Positions 22,153 through 30,439 of a DNA stretch of 33,203 nt are shown here, piece after piece (the stretch's first letter is position 1; each line of letters opens with the position of its first letter). The DNA is taken from positions 1 through 33,203 of the forward strand of contig DAOWJS010000103.1 of assembly GCA_030640255.1 (NCBI GenBank), given 5' to 3'. The DNA comes from Dehalococcoidales bacterium (lineage in GTDB: Bacteria > Chloroflexota > Dehalococcoidia > Dehalococcoidales > GCA-2688105). A model generated the notes under the pieces. It ran no database searches, had not been told where the DNA came from, and was given only the letters and a program-made list of their open reading frames with translations. Both the position numbers and the translations under genes were made by a program.

Positions 22153-22656
22153 TTGAAAATTCCAACCACCAGAGTAAAGGAGCTAAGAGACCAGTCTGGA
22201 GCCGGGGTTATGGATTGTAGAAATGCCCTACTTGAAGCCGAGGGGGACATAGAAAAGGCGCTCGAAATTCTAAAGCAGAAAGGCTGTCTTCAGGCACAAA
22301 AGAAAGCAGAACGTGCCGCCACTCAAGGAGTGATTGAAGCTTACATCCATACCGGTGGGCAAATAGGAACCATGGTTGAAGTCAACTGTGAAACTGACTT
22401 TGTAGCTCATACTGACGAATTCAAGGAACTGGCTCACCACCTGGCAATGCAAGTAGCCGCCATGCCTCCCCACTTCGTCTCAAAAGAAGAAGTCCCCGAA
22501 GGAGCTGAGATAGAACCTCAATCAGCTTGCCTGCTTCTCCAGCCTTTCATTAAAAACCCCGACAAGACCATTCAGGATATTATAAACGAAACTATTGCCA
22601 AGGTGGGAGAGAATATCAAAGTAAGTAGATTTGCTCGATTTGAAGTAGGCAGTTAG
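22153..22656 (+). CDS. tsf: Elongation factor Ts, short form
   Basis: The 167-residue guanine nucleotide exchange factor for EF-Tu. The N-terminal UBA-like domain reads VKELRDQSGAGVMDCRNALL (about 7-26), and the core has VNCETDFVA, whose TDF contacts the EF-Tu nucleotide site. It is much shorter than the 280-residue E. coli form, having a single core subdomain as in other short EF-Ts proteins. It starts at TTG 22153 behind GAGGGAG. It follows rpsB as in most bacteria and precedes pyrH by 12 nt. Confidence 0.96.
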   Translation: MKIPTTRVKELRDQSGAGVMDCRNALLEAEGDIEKALEILKQKGCLQAQKKAERAATQGVIEAYIHTGGQIGTMVEVNCETDFVAHTDEFKELAHHLAMQVAAMPPHFVSKEEVPEGAEIEPQSACLLLQPFIKNPDKTIQDIINETIAKVGENIKVSRFARFEVGS

Positions 22657-22668
22657 GTATTTAACAAA

Positions 22669-23391
22669 ATGACCACTACCAAATATAAACGAGTTCTACT
22701 CAAGCTTAGTGGCGAGGCTTTCCGTGGCGAAGCCGACTATGGTATTGATGCCGCTACCCTAACCAAGATAGCTAAGCAAATTAAGCAGACGATAGAAATG
22801 GGGGTGGGGGTAGCTATTGTGGTTGGTGGCGGCAACATCTGGCGCGGGGCTAAGGCTGAACAAGAGGGAATGGACAGGGTCACTGCTGACTACGCCGGGA
22901 TGTTAGCCACAGTGATAAATGCCCTGGCTCTCCAGGATGCGCTGGAAAAGGAAGGGGTAACTACCAGAACCCAGTCATCTATAGGCATTCAACAGGTAGC
23001 TGAACCCTATATCAGACGCCGGGCTATTCGTCACCTGGAGAAAGGTAGAGCCGTTATCTTCGCTGGGGGTACCGGCAATCCATATATGACTACTGACACC
23101 GCTGCCTCCCTACGAGCTATAGAGATTGAAGCTGAAGTCCTACTTATGACCAAGAATAATGTTGACGGCATCTATAGTGCTGACCCCCGCAAGAGTCCTA
23201 ATGCCAAGAAGTTTGACAAACTTACTCACCAAGAAGCCTTAAATATGCGTCTGGAAGTAATGGATACCACCGCCCTTTCTTTATGTCTGGAAAACAAGCT
23301 GCCTATAATTGTTTTTGACCTTCAAGCCCCCCGCAGTATAGAACGAGCGGTAATCGGTGACTCTATTGGTACCCTAGTGTCCAACGAATAA
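22669..23391 (+). CDS. pyrH: UMP kinase
   Basis: The 240-residue UMP kinase of the amino acid kinase family (UMP + ATP to UDP). Seen: KRVLLKLSGEAF at the N-terminus (phosphate-binding lysine and glycine loop), VGGGNIWRG, the DYAGMLATVINALALQDALE uridylate-binding stretch, AGGTGNPYMTTDTAA, and KNNVDGIYSADP. Length and all key motifs are normal. It sits 12 nt after tsf and 4 nt before frr, part of the translation/cell-growth operon. Confidence 0.97.
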   Translation: MTTTKYKRVLLKLSGEAFRGEADYGIDAATLTKIAKQIKQTIEMGVGVAIVVGGGNIWRGAKAEQEGMDRVTADYAGMLATVINALALQDALEKEGVTTRTQSSIGIQQVAEPYIRRRAIRHLEKGRAVIFAGGTGNPYMTTDTAASLRAIEIEAEVLLMTKNNVDGIYSADPRKSPNAKKFDKLTHQEALNMRLEVMDTTALSLCLENKLPIIVFDLQAPRSIERAVIGDSIGTLVSNE

Positions 23392-23395
23392 GAAA

Positions 23396-23953
23396 ATGGC
23401 TAGCCGCACTCTATGGACTATTGAAGAAAAAATGCAAATATCTGTTGAGGGCTTGAAGAGGGAGTTAGCCACTATTCGCACCGGGCACGCCACCCCCGCC
23501 TTAATAGAGCATATCAAGGTGGAATATGCTGGCGTTCCCACTCCACTCAATCAAATTGCTGGTATTTCGGCGCCTGAAGCCAGGCTCCTCGTCGTCCAAC
23601 CCTGGGACCCAGGCAGTATACATAACATAGAAAAAGCTATCCTGAAGTCAAACCTGGGGCTAAATCCGACTAGTGATGGGCGTATAATTCGGGTGAATAT
23701 TCCACCACTTACTGAAGAGCGACGACGGGAGCTAATTAAGATGGTGCGAAGTAGAGTTGAGGAAAGAAAGATTGCAATACGCAACCTAAGACGTGAAGCC
23801 ATGGAAGAACTAAAGGGGCTAGAGAAAAATAAGGATATATCACAGGATGAGCTTAAGCGCGTCCTAGACCAGCTACAAAAGCTTACCGATAGCTTCACAG
23901 CCGATACCGAGCAAATTGGACGAGATAAAGAAGCCGAACTTATGGAGGTCTAG
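23396..23953 (+). CDS. frr: Ribosome recycling factor
   Basis: A 185-residue RRF that splits post-termination ribosomes with EF-G. The three-helix-bundle domain and the hinge domain follow the family pattern: GLKRELATIRTGHATPALIE near the N-terminus, VEYAGVPTPLNQIAGISAPE, QPWDPGSIHNIEKAILKSNL, and the basic helix IRNLRREAMEELKGLEKNK. Full family length. It starts 4 nt after the pyrH stop. Confidence 0.97.
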   Translation: MASRTLWTIEEKMQISVEGLKRELATIRTGHATPALIEHIKVEYAGVPTPLNQIAGISAPEARLLVVQPWDPGSIHNIEKAILKSNLGLNPTSDGRIIRVNIPPLTEERRRELIKMVRSRVEERKIAIRNLRREAMEELKGLEKNKDISQDELKRVLDQLQKLTDSFTADTEQIGRDKEAELMEV

Positions 23954-23975
23954 CTAAGGTTAAAGAGGTTTAATA

Positions 23976-24758
23976 TTGAGTGGCAAAACAGTAGGTACTT
24001 CATCAACAATGAAAAGGATTGCTCTACTCCCCAATCATGTAGCCATTGTGCCCGACGGTAATGGTAGATGGGCAGAGCAGCACGGGTTACCCAGGCTTGA
24101 GGGGCATCAGGCAGGGGCAGAAAACATGCGCCGCATGGTCGAATACCTTAATGAATACCCAATAAAATATGTAACCCTTTATGGTTTCTCTACGGAAAAC
24201 TGGAGCCGACCCGAAGATGAGGTTAGAGGTTTATTCCAGCTGCTGGGGGAGTTTATAGATAAATGTGTCTCAGAATTTTATGAGAATGGTATCAAACTCC
24301 GTCACCTTGGTCGCCTTAATGAACTCCCGCAAAATCTGCAACAAACAATAAATAGAGCGGCAGAGCTAACTAAAAACAATACCAGAATGACACTTGGCCT
24401 CGCCTTCAATTACGGAGGACGCGCTGAGATTATAGATGCCGTGCGCTGCCTGGTAGCTGAAGGTATCCCACCCCAAAACATAGACGAAATTTTATTTAAT
24501 AACTACCTTTATACCGCCGGCTTACCCGATGTTGACCTGTTAATTCGCACTGGTGATGAGCTCCGTCTTAGCAATTTTTTAATCTGGCAAACAGCTTACA
24601 GCGAATACTACTTTACCGATGTTCTATGGCCCGACTTTGATAAAAAAGAGGTGGAGAAAGCACTAATAGCCTATAGCCAGAGGAAAAGGCGCTTCGGCGG
24701 ACTACAAAGAGGCAAAAAGGGAAACAGAGTAAACAGCATTACTCCCGGCAACACGTAG
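23976..24758 (+). CDS. uppS: Isoprenyl (undecaprenyl) diphosphate synthase, cis type
   Basis: A 260-residue cis-prenyltransferase that extends farnesyl diphosphate with isopentenyl diphosphate to make the lipid carrier for cell-wall or glycan synthesis. The catalytic aspartate is in VPDGNGRWA (usually MDGNGRWA, so there is an extra V-P form here). GFSTENWSRP, NYGGRAEI and RTGDELRLSNFLIWQTAYSE follow in order. The start is TTG 23976 behind AGAGG; an in-frame ATG at 24009 is an alternative that would remove 11 unconserved residues. The repeat block at 24776 separates it from cdsA. Confidence 0.93.
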   Translation: MSGKTVGTSSTMKRIALLPNHVAIVPDGNGRWAEQHGLPRLEGHQAGAENMRRMVEYLNEYPIKYVTLYGFSTENWSRPEDEVRGLFQLLGEFIDKCVSEFYENGIKLRHLGRLNELPQNLQQTINRAAELTKNNTRMTLGLAFNYGGRAEIIDAVRCLVAEGIPPQNIDEILFNNYLYTAGLPDVDLLIRTGDELRLSNFLIWQTAYSEYYFTDVLWPDFDKKEVEKALIAYSQRKRRFGGLQRGKKGNRVNSITPGNT

Positions 24759-24775
24759 CTAAAGTCTATTTAATA

Positions 24776-24848
24776 ACCTAACCCCTTGTGTCCCCCTCCC
24801 CCTGATGAGGAGAGGGGGAATCGGTTATGTAAGAGGGGCTTTGCCTCT
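24776..24848. repeat. Short palindromic repeat between uppS and cdsA
   Basis: ATAACC and GGTTAT ends flank an imperfect hairpin (TCCCCCT at 24791-24797 against AGGGGGA at 24813-24819), followed by an imperfect AGAGGGGC-TTT-GCCTCT stem (about 24832-24848). Same building blocks as the blocks at 20826, 27918, 30210 and 30957. It lies inside an otherwise tightly packed operon. Confidence 0.7.
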
Positions 24849-24888
24849 CGGTAACACTCTTTACTCCAGAGAGGTAAAGGGAAATCTC

Positions 24889-25710
24889 ATGCTTAAGAAA
24901 AGGGCCATAACTGCACTATGGGTTATTCCTCTCCTCGTCGCGGCTATTTGGTTTGACCAACCATTGCCCTGGTTCACCATAGTAGTGGCTATCTGGGGAC
25001 TGCTGGCTGCCTTTGAATTCTATAAAATGGTGGCGGTAGCCAAGGTGCCGCCCCTTACCTGCTTCGGGCTAATCTGGACATTGCTATTTATCTTGAGTCC
25101 CCATTTTGATTATGCCACTCTTATACCACTGCTATTAACCTCGGCAGTGATACTACCCCTAATCTACCTTGTAGGACGCCAGCAGAAGGAGGCTTTCACT
25201 AGCTGGGTATGGACAATAGCCGGAATTCTCTACCTAGGGTGGATGCTAAGTCATTTTGTCGCTCTGAGGGGTCTAGATACAGGCAGAAATTGGGTATTTT
25301 TTGCCCTGTTTACCACCTTTGCTTCTGATACCGCTGCCTTCTTCATCGGCAGAGTCCTGGGCAGACACCGCCTTGCCCCGCATATTAGCCCCGGCAAAAC
25401 CTGGGAAGGCGCCATAGCTGGCGTCTTTGGTGCCATCATAATTAGCTTGCTTTTTATCACACCCAATCTCTTTACTGTACCCAATCCCCTCTATCTTCAG
25501 GATTTTAGCTACTGGCAGGCAATACTTTTAGGCTTACTGGTCAGTGTCTTTGGGCAACTTGGCGACCTGATAGAGTCCCTGCTCAAACGCAACATGGGAG
25601 TAAAGGACTCAAGCCAGCTAATACCTGGACATGGTGGCTTCCTTGACCGTATAGACAGCATTGTCTTTGCTGGCGTAGTGGTATATTATTATGTAATATG
25701 GGTGGTATAG
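24889..25710 (+). CDS. cdsA: Phosphatidate cytidylyltransferase
   Basis: A 273-residue membrane enzyme making CDP-diacylglycerol from phosphatidate and CTP. ATG 24889 is preferred over an in-frame ATG at 24805, because the added 28 residues are encoded by the repeat element, and GAGAGG lies 12-17 nt before 24889. About seven or eight hydrophobic segments precede the diagnostic C-terminal signature SLLKRNMGVKDSSQLIPGHG followed by GFLDRIDS, in which KD, HGG and DRxD are catalytic or metal-binding. GKTWEGAIAG is also family-typical. The gene overlaps dxr by 13 nt. Confidence 0.94.
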   Translation: MLKKRAITALWVIPLLVAAIWFDQPLPWFTIVVAIWGLLAAFEFYKMVAVAKVPPLTCFGLIWTLLFILSPHFDYATLIPLLLTSAVILPLIYLVGRQQKEAFTSWVWTIAGILYLGWMLSHFVALRGLDTGRNWVFFALFTTFASDTAAFFIGRVLGRHRLAPHISPGKTWEGAIAGVFGAIIISLLFITPNLFTVPNPLYLQDFSYWQAILLGLLVSVFGQLGDLIESLLKRNMGVKDSSQLIPGHGGFLDRIDSIVFAGVVVYYYVIWVV

Positions 25711-26849
25711 TAAAGCAACTAGCTGTTCTGGGCTCAACCGGCTCCATAGGTCAGCAAACGCTTCAAGTAGTCCGTGCCTTACCTGACCGGTTTCATATAG
25801 TTGGGCTGGCGGCGGGGAAGAACCTTGAGCTACTGACCAAGCAAGTCAATGAGTTCAGACCCAGATTTATCTACTACCAGGATAGAGAGACACGGGTTCG
25901 CCTGACTAACGGGGAATATGAATTCCTATCACCGGAAGACATCGCCCGTCACCCTCAAGTGGACACCGTGGTCATCGCTACCCCCGGGAAGTCAGGGCTG
26001 AGCCCGACACTGGCGGCAGTGAAAGCCGGCAAAAGGGTCGCCCTGGCCAACAAGGAATCGTTAGTCATGGCCGGCGAGATTATCACCGATGAGGCAAACC
26101 TAAATGGAGCCCAGATTCTGCCTATTGATAGTGAACACAGCGCTATATGGCAATGCCTCAGAGGCGAAATGCAACCACCGGTCCAGATTATGCTGACGGC
26201 ATCAGGGGGGCCTTTCCTTCACTATTCACCAGCGCAGCTAAATAAAGTTACCATTGACCAAGCACTAAAGCACCCCTCGTGGCAGATGGGAAGGAAGGTT
26301 ACCATTGACTCGGCTACCCTGATGAACAAGGGGTTGGAGGTAATTGAAGCCCACTGGCTATTTAACCTGCCTTTTGAGGATATCAAGGTTTTAATTCACC
26401 CCCAGAGCATTATACACTCTATGGTAGAATTCGCCGACGGCTCAACTAAAGCCCAGTTAGGTTACCCTGATATGCGCCTACCCATTCAATATGCCCTGTC
26501 CTACCCGGAACGGCTAGCCAACCCCCAGCTCCCCCGGCTTGACTGGAGTCGGATTAATAGCCTCACCTTTGAGTCACCTGACCTGGATACCTTCCCTTGT
26601 CTCAGGTTAGCCATTGAGGCGGGGAGGAAGGGGGAGACTTACCCGGCGGTGCTTGGCGGCGCCGATGAGGTAGCTGTGGAACTCTTCCTATCACAACGCA
26701 TTAAATTTACCGATATTGCCCACCTTGTAGAGCAAGCGCTGGAACAGCATCAAGTTATAGCTTACCCCAATCTGGAGGGAATACTAGCCGCTGATGCCTG
26801 GGCGAGGCGAAAAGTCACGGAACTGGCCACCGGAGATAACCCATGGTAA
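25698..26849 (+). CDS. dxr: 1-deoxy-D-xylulose 5-phosphate reductoisomerase
   Basis: The 383-residue second enzyme of the non-mevalonate isoprenoid pathway (DXP to MEP, NADPH-dependent). NADPH loop GSTGSIGQQT is at 12-21; ANKESLVMAG, the metal/substrate region DSEHSAIWQ and TASGGPF are present, and MNKGLEVIEAHWLF follows. Length is normal. ATG 25698 lies inside the end of cdsA with no clear Shine-Dalgarno, so coupled translation is likely. The stop overlaps rseP by 7 nt. It shares the operon with ispG, a later enzyme of the same pathway. Confidence 0.97.
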   Translation: MGGIVKQLAVLGSTGSIGQQTLQVVRALPDRFHIVGLAAGKNLELLTKQVNEFRPRFIYYQDRETRVRLTNGEYEFLSPEDIARHPQVDTVVIATPGKSGLSPTLAAVKAGKRVALANKESLVMAGEIITDEANLNGAQILPIDSEHSAIWQCLRGEMQPPVQIMLTASGGPFLHYSPAQLNKVTIDQALKHPSWQMGRKVTIDSATLMNKGLEVIEAHWLFNLPFEDIKVLIHPQSIIHSMVEFADGSTKAQLGYPDMRLPIQYALSYPERLANPQLPRLDWSRINSLTFESPDLDTFPCLRLAIEAGRKGETYPAVLGGADEVAVELFLSQRIKFTDIAHLVEQALEQHQVIAYPNLEGILAADAWARRKVTELATGDNPW

Positions 26850-27901
26850 TTAATATCATAATAGGTGTAGTTGTTCTGTCAGTGATTATCCTTGCCCACG
26901 AACTGGGGCATTTTATTACTGCCAAAGCTTCCGGGGTAAAAGTGGAAGAATTCGGCTTGGGCTTCCCCCCACGATTATTCGGGGTAAGACGGGGGGAAAC
27001 ACTATACTCACTGAATGCGATACCCTTTGGCGGTTTTACCAAGATGGCCGGCGAAGAAGACCCCAAGGCGCCAAGGAGTTTAGCCAGTAAGGGCATCGGC
27101 ACCAGGCTACTGGTGCTCAGTGCCGGCTCACTAATGAATATCCTGCTGCCTCTCCTTCTGTTCTCAATTGCCTTTATGGTTCCCCATAACCTGGTAGTCG
27201 GACAGGTACTAGTAGAAGAGGTAGCCCCGAATTCGCCAGCCGCCAGGGCTGAGATTGAATCTGGAGACTTATTACTCAGCATAAACGGGGAACCACTGCC
27301 CAATAGCGGTGAGCTAAACCGCCTTGTTTACCTCAACCTGGGTAATGAAATTACCATTCTTGTTAAACACCTTGACTCAACTGCCAAGGATGTTCAGTTA
27401 ATACCCCGATGGAAACCGCCAGAAGGTGAGGGAGCGATTGGCATTTGGCACACTACATCAAATCCAACCACTATTAGCCAGCATGAGCCCTTGTGGAAGG
27501 CAATACCTATGGGAGCCAGGGAATGTATAGAAACCTTTGTTCTATATAAGAATGGAATAATCAGCGTGATTATTGGGGCAGCCCCGGCAGTAGTAGCTGG
27601 ACCGGTAGGTATTGCCCAACTAACCGGGGAGATAGCTAGGGTAGGGATAAGCCCGTTACTGGAATTTGCTGCCTTAATTAGCTTAATACTGGGTATATTA
27701 AATCTATTCCCTCTCCCCGCCTTAGATGGTGGTAGAATTGCCTTTGTCCTTCTGGAATGGTTCCGCCGGGGCAAGCGCGTGTCACCCAGAATAGAAGGGC
27801 TGGTGCACTCCATTGGCTTCGCCATGCTAATCGGACTAATGCTGGTAATCACCTACCAGGATATTTTGCGCATCATAAGCGGAGGCAGCCTGATACCATA
27901 A
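26843..27901 (+). CDS. rseP: Site-2-type intramembrane zinc protease RseP/RasP
   Basis: A 352-residue membrane protease that cleaves substrates such as anti-sigma factors or leftover signal peptides within the bilayer. The zinc motif HELGH is at residues 19-23 in the first helix. FGLGFPPRLF and YSLNAIPFGGF follow, then a single PDZ domain (about 115-190, VAPNSPAARAEIESGDLLLS). The second metal-ligand motif NLFPLPALDGGRI lies near 288-300, and there are four membrane segments in all. It overlaps dxr by 7 nt. No anti-sigma gene is visible nearby. Confidence 0.95.
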   Translation: MVINIIIGVVVLSVIILAHELGHFITAKASGVKVEEFGLGFPPRLFGVRRGETLYSLNAIPFGGFTKMAGEEDPKAPRSLASKGIGTRLLVLSAGSLMNILLPLLLFSIAFMVPHNLVVGQVLVEEVAPNSPAARAEIESGDLLLSINGEPLPNSGELNRLVYLNLGNEITILVKHLDSTAKDVQLIPRWKPPEGEGAIGIWHTTSNPTTISQHEPLWKAIPMGARECIETFVLYKNGIISVIIGAAPAVVAGPVGIAQLTGEIARVGISPLLEFAALISLILGILNLFPLPALDGGRIAFVLLEWFRRGKRVSPRIEGLVHSIGFAMLIGLMLVITYQDILRIISGGSLIP

Positions 27902-27917
27902 ATCAGTCTCATTTATC

Positions 27918-28150
27918 AAGGGAAGCTTGAAGGGGCTTAGCCCCGGCTAATAAGTTAAGAGATTATTTGGTAACCTATCCCCCTGCCCCCCTTCCCTTAA
28001 CCAAGGGAAGGGGGGAGTGCAGGTGAGAGAGGGGCTTTGCCCCTCTCTAAAATCTCTTCCCAATAGGGGTTTAAGGGGCGGAGCCCCTTCAAAAACCACT
28101 CCTCCCCCTCTCCTTTGAAGGAGAGGGGGATAAAGGGGGTGAGGTAGGTA
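27918..28150. repeat. Repeat block with five perfect hairpins between rseP and ispG
   Basis: No gene. Hairpins in order: GGGGC-TTA-GCCCC (27932-27944); a 13-bp stem CCCCCCTTCCCTT with 4-nt loop (27986-28015); a 10-bp stem with TTT loop (28026-28048, core GAGGGGC); AAGGGGC-GGA-GCCCCTT (28073-28089); a 13-bp stem TCCCCCTCTCCTT with 2-nt loop (28103-28130). The tail is GATAAAGGGGGTGAGGTAGG. Bases 28035-28088 match 30957-31010 at 50 of 54 positions. Confidence 0.85.
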
Positions 28151-28159
28151 AATAGTCCC

Positions 28160-29206
28160 ATGAACCTGCGGAGAAAAAGTAAACCAATTCAAATTGGCAA
28201 GGTAACTGTCGGCGGTGGCGCTCCCATCGTGGTGCAGTCTATGACTAAGACCGACACTCGTGATGTTATGTCAACTATTGCCCAAATCAAGGAGCTTGAA
28301 GATTGCGGCTGCGAACTGGTGCGAGTGGCAGTGCCTGATATTGAAGCCGCCCGGGCGATACGAGATATAAAAAGAGGCGTTTCCATACCCGTAATTGCCG
28401 ACATTCACTTTGATTACCGGCTGGCTTTAGAAGCCCTGAAGGCTGGTTGCGATGGGCTGCGGTTAAACCCGGGCAATATCGGCGAGCCGGAAAAGGTCAA
28501 GGCTATAGCTCAAGCTGCCAAAGAAAGAAACGTCCCCATCCGTGTCGGGGTCAATGCCGGCAGCCTGCCCAGAGCCGCCAATCCTAAATTAACTATCGCC
28601 CGGCAAATGGTAGATGCCGCCTTACACCAGATTCACCTGCTGGAGAGCCTGGACTTTGACCTGATTAAGGTCTCCCTCAAAGCCTTTGATGTCCCGACTA
28701 CCATTGGCGCCTACCAGGATATTGCCCAGAAGATACCCTACCCTCTGCACATCGGTATTACTGAAGCCGGCCCGCCCAGAACGGGCATTATCCGCAGCAC
28801 GGTAGGCATCAGCACCCTGCTCTACCTCGGCATTGGTGATACTATCCGGGTTTCGCTCACCGCCCACCCCCGAGAAGAGGTAATTGCCGCTTATGAAATT
28901 CTGAAGAGCCTGAACCTGCGCCAGCACGGTCCGATATTAGTCAGCTGCCCCTCCTGCGGTCGGGCTGAGGTTGATATTGTAAAATTAGCTGAGGCGGTAG
29001 AGGAAAGATTATTAAAGGTTGATAAGCCGATAAAGGTGGCGGTGATGGGCTGTGTGGTCAACGGACCCGGCGAAGCCAAAGACGCCGATATCGGCATCGC
29101 CTGCGGCAAAGGCAAAGCCGTCCTCTTCAAAAAAGGCAAGAAGCTCAGAACCATAGAGGAAAGGGATTTCGTGACGGCACTAATGGCAGAAGTGGAGAGG
29201 TTTTAG
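28160..29206 (+). CDS. ispG: (E)-4-hydroxy-3-methylbut-2-enyl-diphosphate synthase
   Basis: A 348-residue 4Fe-4S enzyme of the non-mevalonate pathway (MEcPP to HMBPP). The TIM-barrel part shows VQSMTKTDTRDV, IPVIADIHFDYRLAL and GLRLNPGNIG. The C-terminal cluster domain has cysteines in SCPSCGRAEVD (C271 and C274 or nearby) and GCVVNGPGEAKDADIGIA, with the conserved glutamate. Length is that of the bacterial single-domain form. It starts at ATG 28160, just after the repeat block, with GGTGAGG about 19 nt upstream as the only weak ribosome site. It is followed 2 nt later by the channel-like gene. Confidence 0.96.
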   Translation: MNLRRKSKPIQIGKVTVGGGAPIVVQSMTKTDTRDVMSTIAQIKELEDCGCELVRVAVPDIEAARAIRDIKRGVSIPVIADIHFDYRLALEALKAGCDGLRLNPGNIGEPEKVKAIAQAAKERNVPIRVGVNAGSLPRAANPKLTIARQMVDAALHQIHLLESLDFDLIKVSLKAFDVPTTIGAYQDIAQKIPYPLHIGITEAGPPRTGIIRSTVGISTLLYLGIGDTIRVSLTAHPREEVIAAYEILKSLNLRQHGPILVSCPSCGRAEVDIVKLAEAVEERLLKVDKPIKVAVMGCVVNGPGEAKDADIGIACGKGKAVLFKKGKKLRTIEERDFVTALMAEVERF

Positions 29207-29208
29207 CT

Positions 29209-30210
29209 ATGGGAGACGGAACAGAACAAAATCCCTTTACCCGCGAAGATGTGCTCAAAGCCATAGAAGAAAATGGCGGAACAGCCGAAGGTCTTGACCT
29301 GTCTGGGGCAGTATTTGAGCAAGGGATTGACCTGCACGGTCTCGACCTTAAAGGGATTATTCTTAATGGAGTGGATTTGCCGAGCGCTCAGCTCCTTCAT
29401 GCTGACCTTCAGTATGCTAAATTTAACCCGCATAATTCCAAGCCTGCAAATCTTGAAGGCGCTGACCTGCGAGGTGCACATTTGGAATATGCCGAACTCA
29501 AGGGTGCTGAGCTTTGCGAAGCAATCTTTGGGTTATCAGGAGAGTTATCGCATATGAAAGCACACCTCGACAATACTGACCTTCGGGGTGCCAAGCTGTT
29601 TCGTGCTGATTTTAATGGTGTGTTTTTCTACGATACAAAACTTGAGGGCACTTTCATTCGTGGTGCTGATATTACCGAAGCTCATTTAGGTGACGCTGAT
29701 TGGGGTAACTATAAAATCGGAGAGGAGATAAAATATAAAGACTACTACAGTGCGGAACACCGATACAGGCAACTAAAGATATGGTATACCCAATCTGGAT
29801 ATTATGACATAGCGGGAGAGTTTTTCTTCAGGGAGATGGAAGCCAAAAGAAAGGGCGTAAAGTGGTGGCCACAACCTTGGCATAGGACATGGTCTGCGTT
29901 TCATTCTTTTGTTTCTGGCTATGGAGAAAGACCGCTAAGAGTTGTAAGATGGGGAGCGCTAGTTCTATTTGTGTCAGCTTTGCTGTACTTCTTTCTTCGT
30001 GGTGTAGCTCCATATAACCTGTCTTTGCAGGCTTTCCTAGGTAGCCTGTACTATAGCGCAGTGTCCTTCACCGCACTAGGATATGGTCCCTGGTTCACCG
30101 GCGCCTCGGTGCGCAGTTGGGTACAGGGTGCTGGATCAGCAGAAGCTTTCATCGGGGTTTTTACAATAGCGCTATTCTTGGTAACTTTTACCAGAAAAAT
30201 GAGAAGATAA
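29209..30210 (+). CDS. Pentapeptide-repeat protein fused to a two-helix ion-channel domain
   Basis: A 333-residue fusion. Residues about 25-170 are pentapeptide repeats of the A(D/N)LxG type (LEGADLRGAHLEYAELKGAE; DNTDLRGAKLFRADFNG; GTFIRGADITEAHLGDADWG), expected to form a right-handed quadrilateral helix. A linker of about 75 mostly polar residues (KYKDYYSAEHRYRQLKIWY onward) leads to an Ion_trans_2-type module: a helix at about 245-262, a pore helix with filter TALGYG in SFTALGYGPWF (about 285-295), and a last helix ending TFTRKMRR. Potassium channels usually have TTVGYGD; here the threonine next to the filter is alanine and the aspartate after YG is proline. The start lies 2 nt after ispG. 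Function is unproven. Confidence 0.8.
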   Translation: MGDGTEQNPFTREDVLKAIEENGGTAEGLDLSGAVFEQGIDLHGLDLKGIILNGVDLPSAQLLHADLQYAKFNPHNSKPANLEGADLRGAHLEYAELKGAELCEAIFGLSGELSHMKAHLDNTDLRGAKLFRADFNGVFFYDTKLEGTFIRGADITEAHLGDADWGNYKIGEEIKYKDYYSAEHRYRQLKIWYTQSGYYDIAGEFFFREMEAKRKGVKWWPQPWHRTWSAFHSFVSGYGERPLRVVRWGALVLFVSALLYFFLRGVAPYNLSLQAFLGSLYYSAVSFTALGYGPWFTGASVRSWVQGAGSAEAFIGVFTIALFLVTFTRKMRR

Positions 30211-30308
30211 GGGGAAGCTTGAAGGGGCTTCGCCCCTTCATTAACCACCCTCCCCCTCCCTTACAAGGGAGGGGGATAAAGGGGGTAGGTTGCTAACAAA
30301 TTTATAAA
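30210..30308. repeat. Repeat block with two perfect hairpins downstream of the channel gene
   Basis: A 9-bp stem TGAAGGGGC-TTC-GCCCCTTCA (30220-30240), preceded by GAAGCTTGAAGGGGCTT as at 27922; then a 12-bp stem TCCCCCTCCCTT with 2-nt loop (30251-30276), followed by GATAAAGGGGGTAGGTTGCTAAC. Same family as the blocks upstream of rpsB and ispG. Confidence 0.8.
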
Positions 30309-30388
30309 GGGGGTGAGGTAGAAAGAATCTAAACTACTAGAATGAACCGGTTCAACATGGTTTAATACTTTGAGTTCTCGTATTGCCT
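30309..30388 (+). repeat. 80-bp duplicated leader, copy 1
   Basis: GGGGGTGAGGTAGAAAGAAT through TATTGCCT. It matches 31130-31209 at 66 of 80 positions without gaps and lies 51 nt before the lipoprotein start. It contains a perfect 10-bp palindrome GAACCGGTTC (30344-30353) that is not conserved in copy 2, while GGTTTAATAC (about 30359-30368) is. It may be a promoter or leader carried along with the repeats. Confidence 0.7.
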
Positions 30389-30439
30389 AAAGAAGCGGGT
30401 GGTAAACAATTATCAACTATTTAAGGAGGTTATGAGCTA

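Noticed and set aside
27947..28192. Minus-strand 81-residue frame (HPLYPPLLQRRGGG...)
   Set aside because: Same kind of repeat-derived false gene; it covers the hairpin block between rseP and ispG.
28622..28927. Minus-strand open frame within ispG
   Set aside because: Fully antisense to ispG with no ribosome site or family features; shadow of the real gene.
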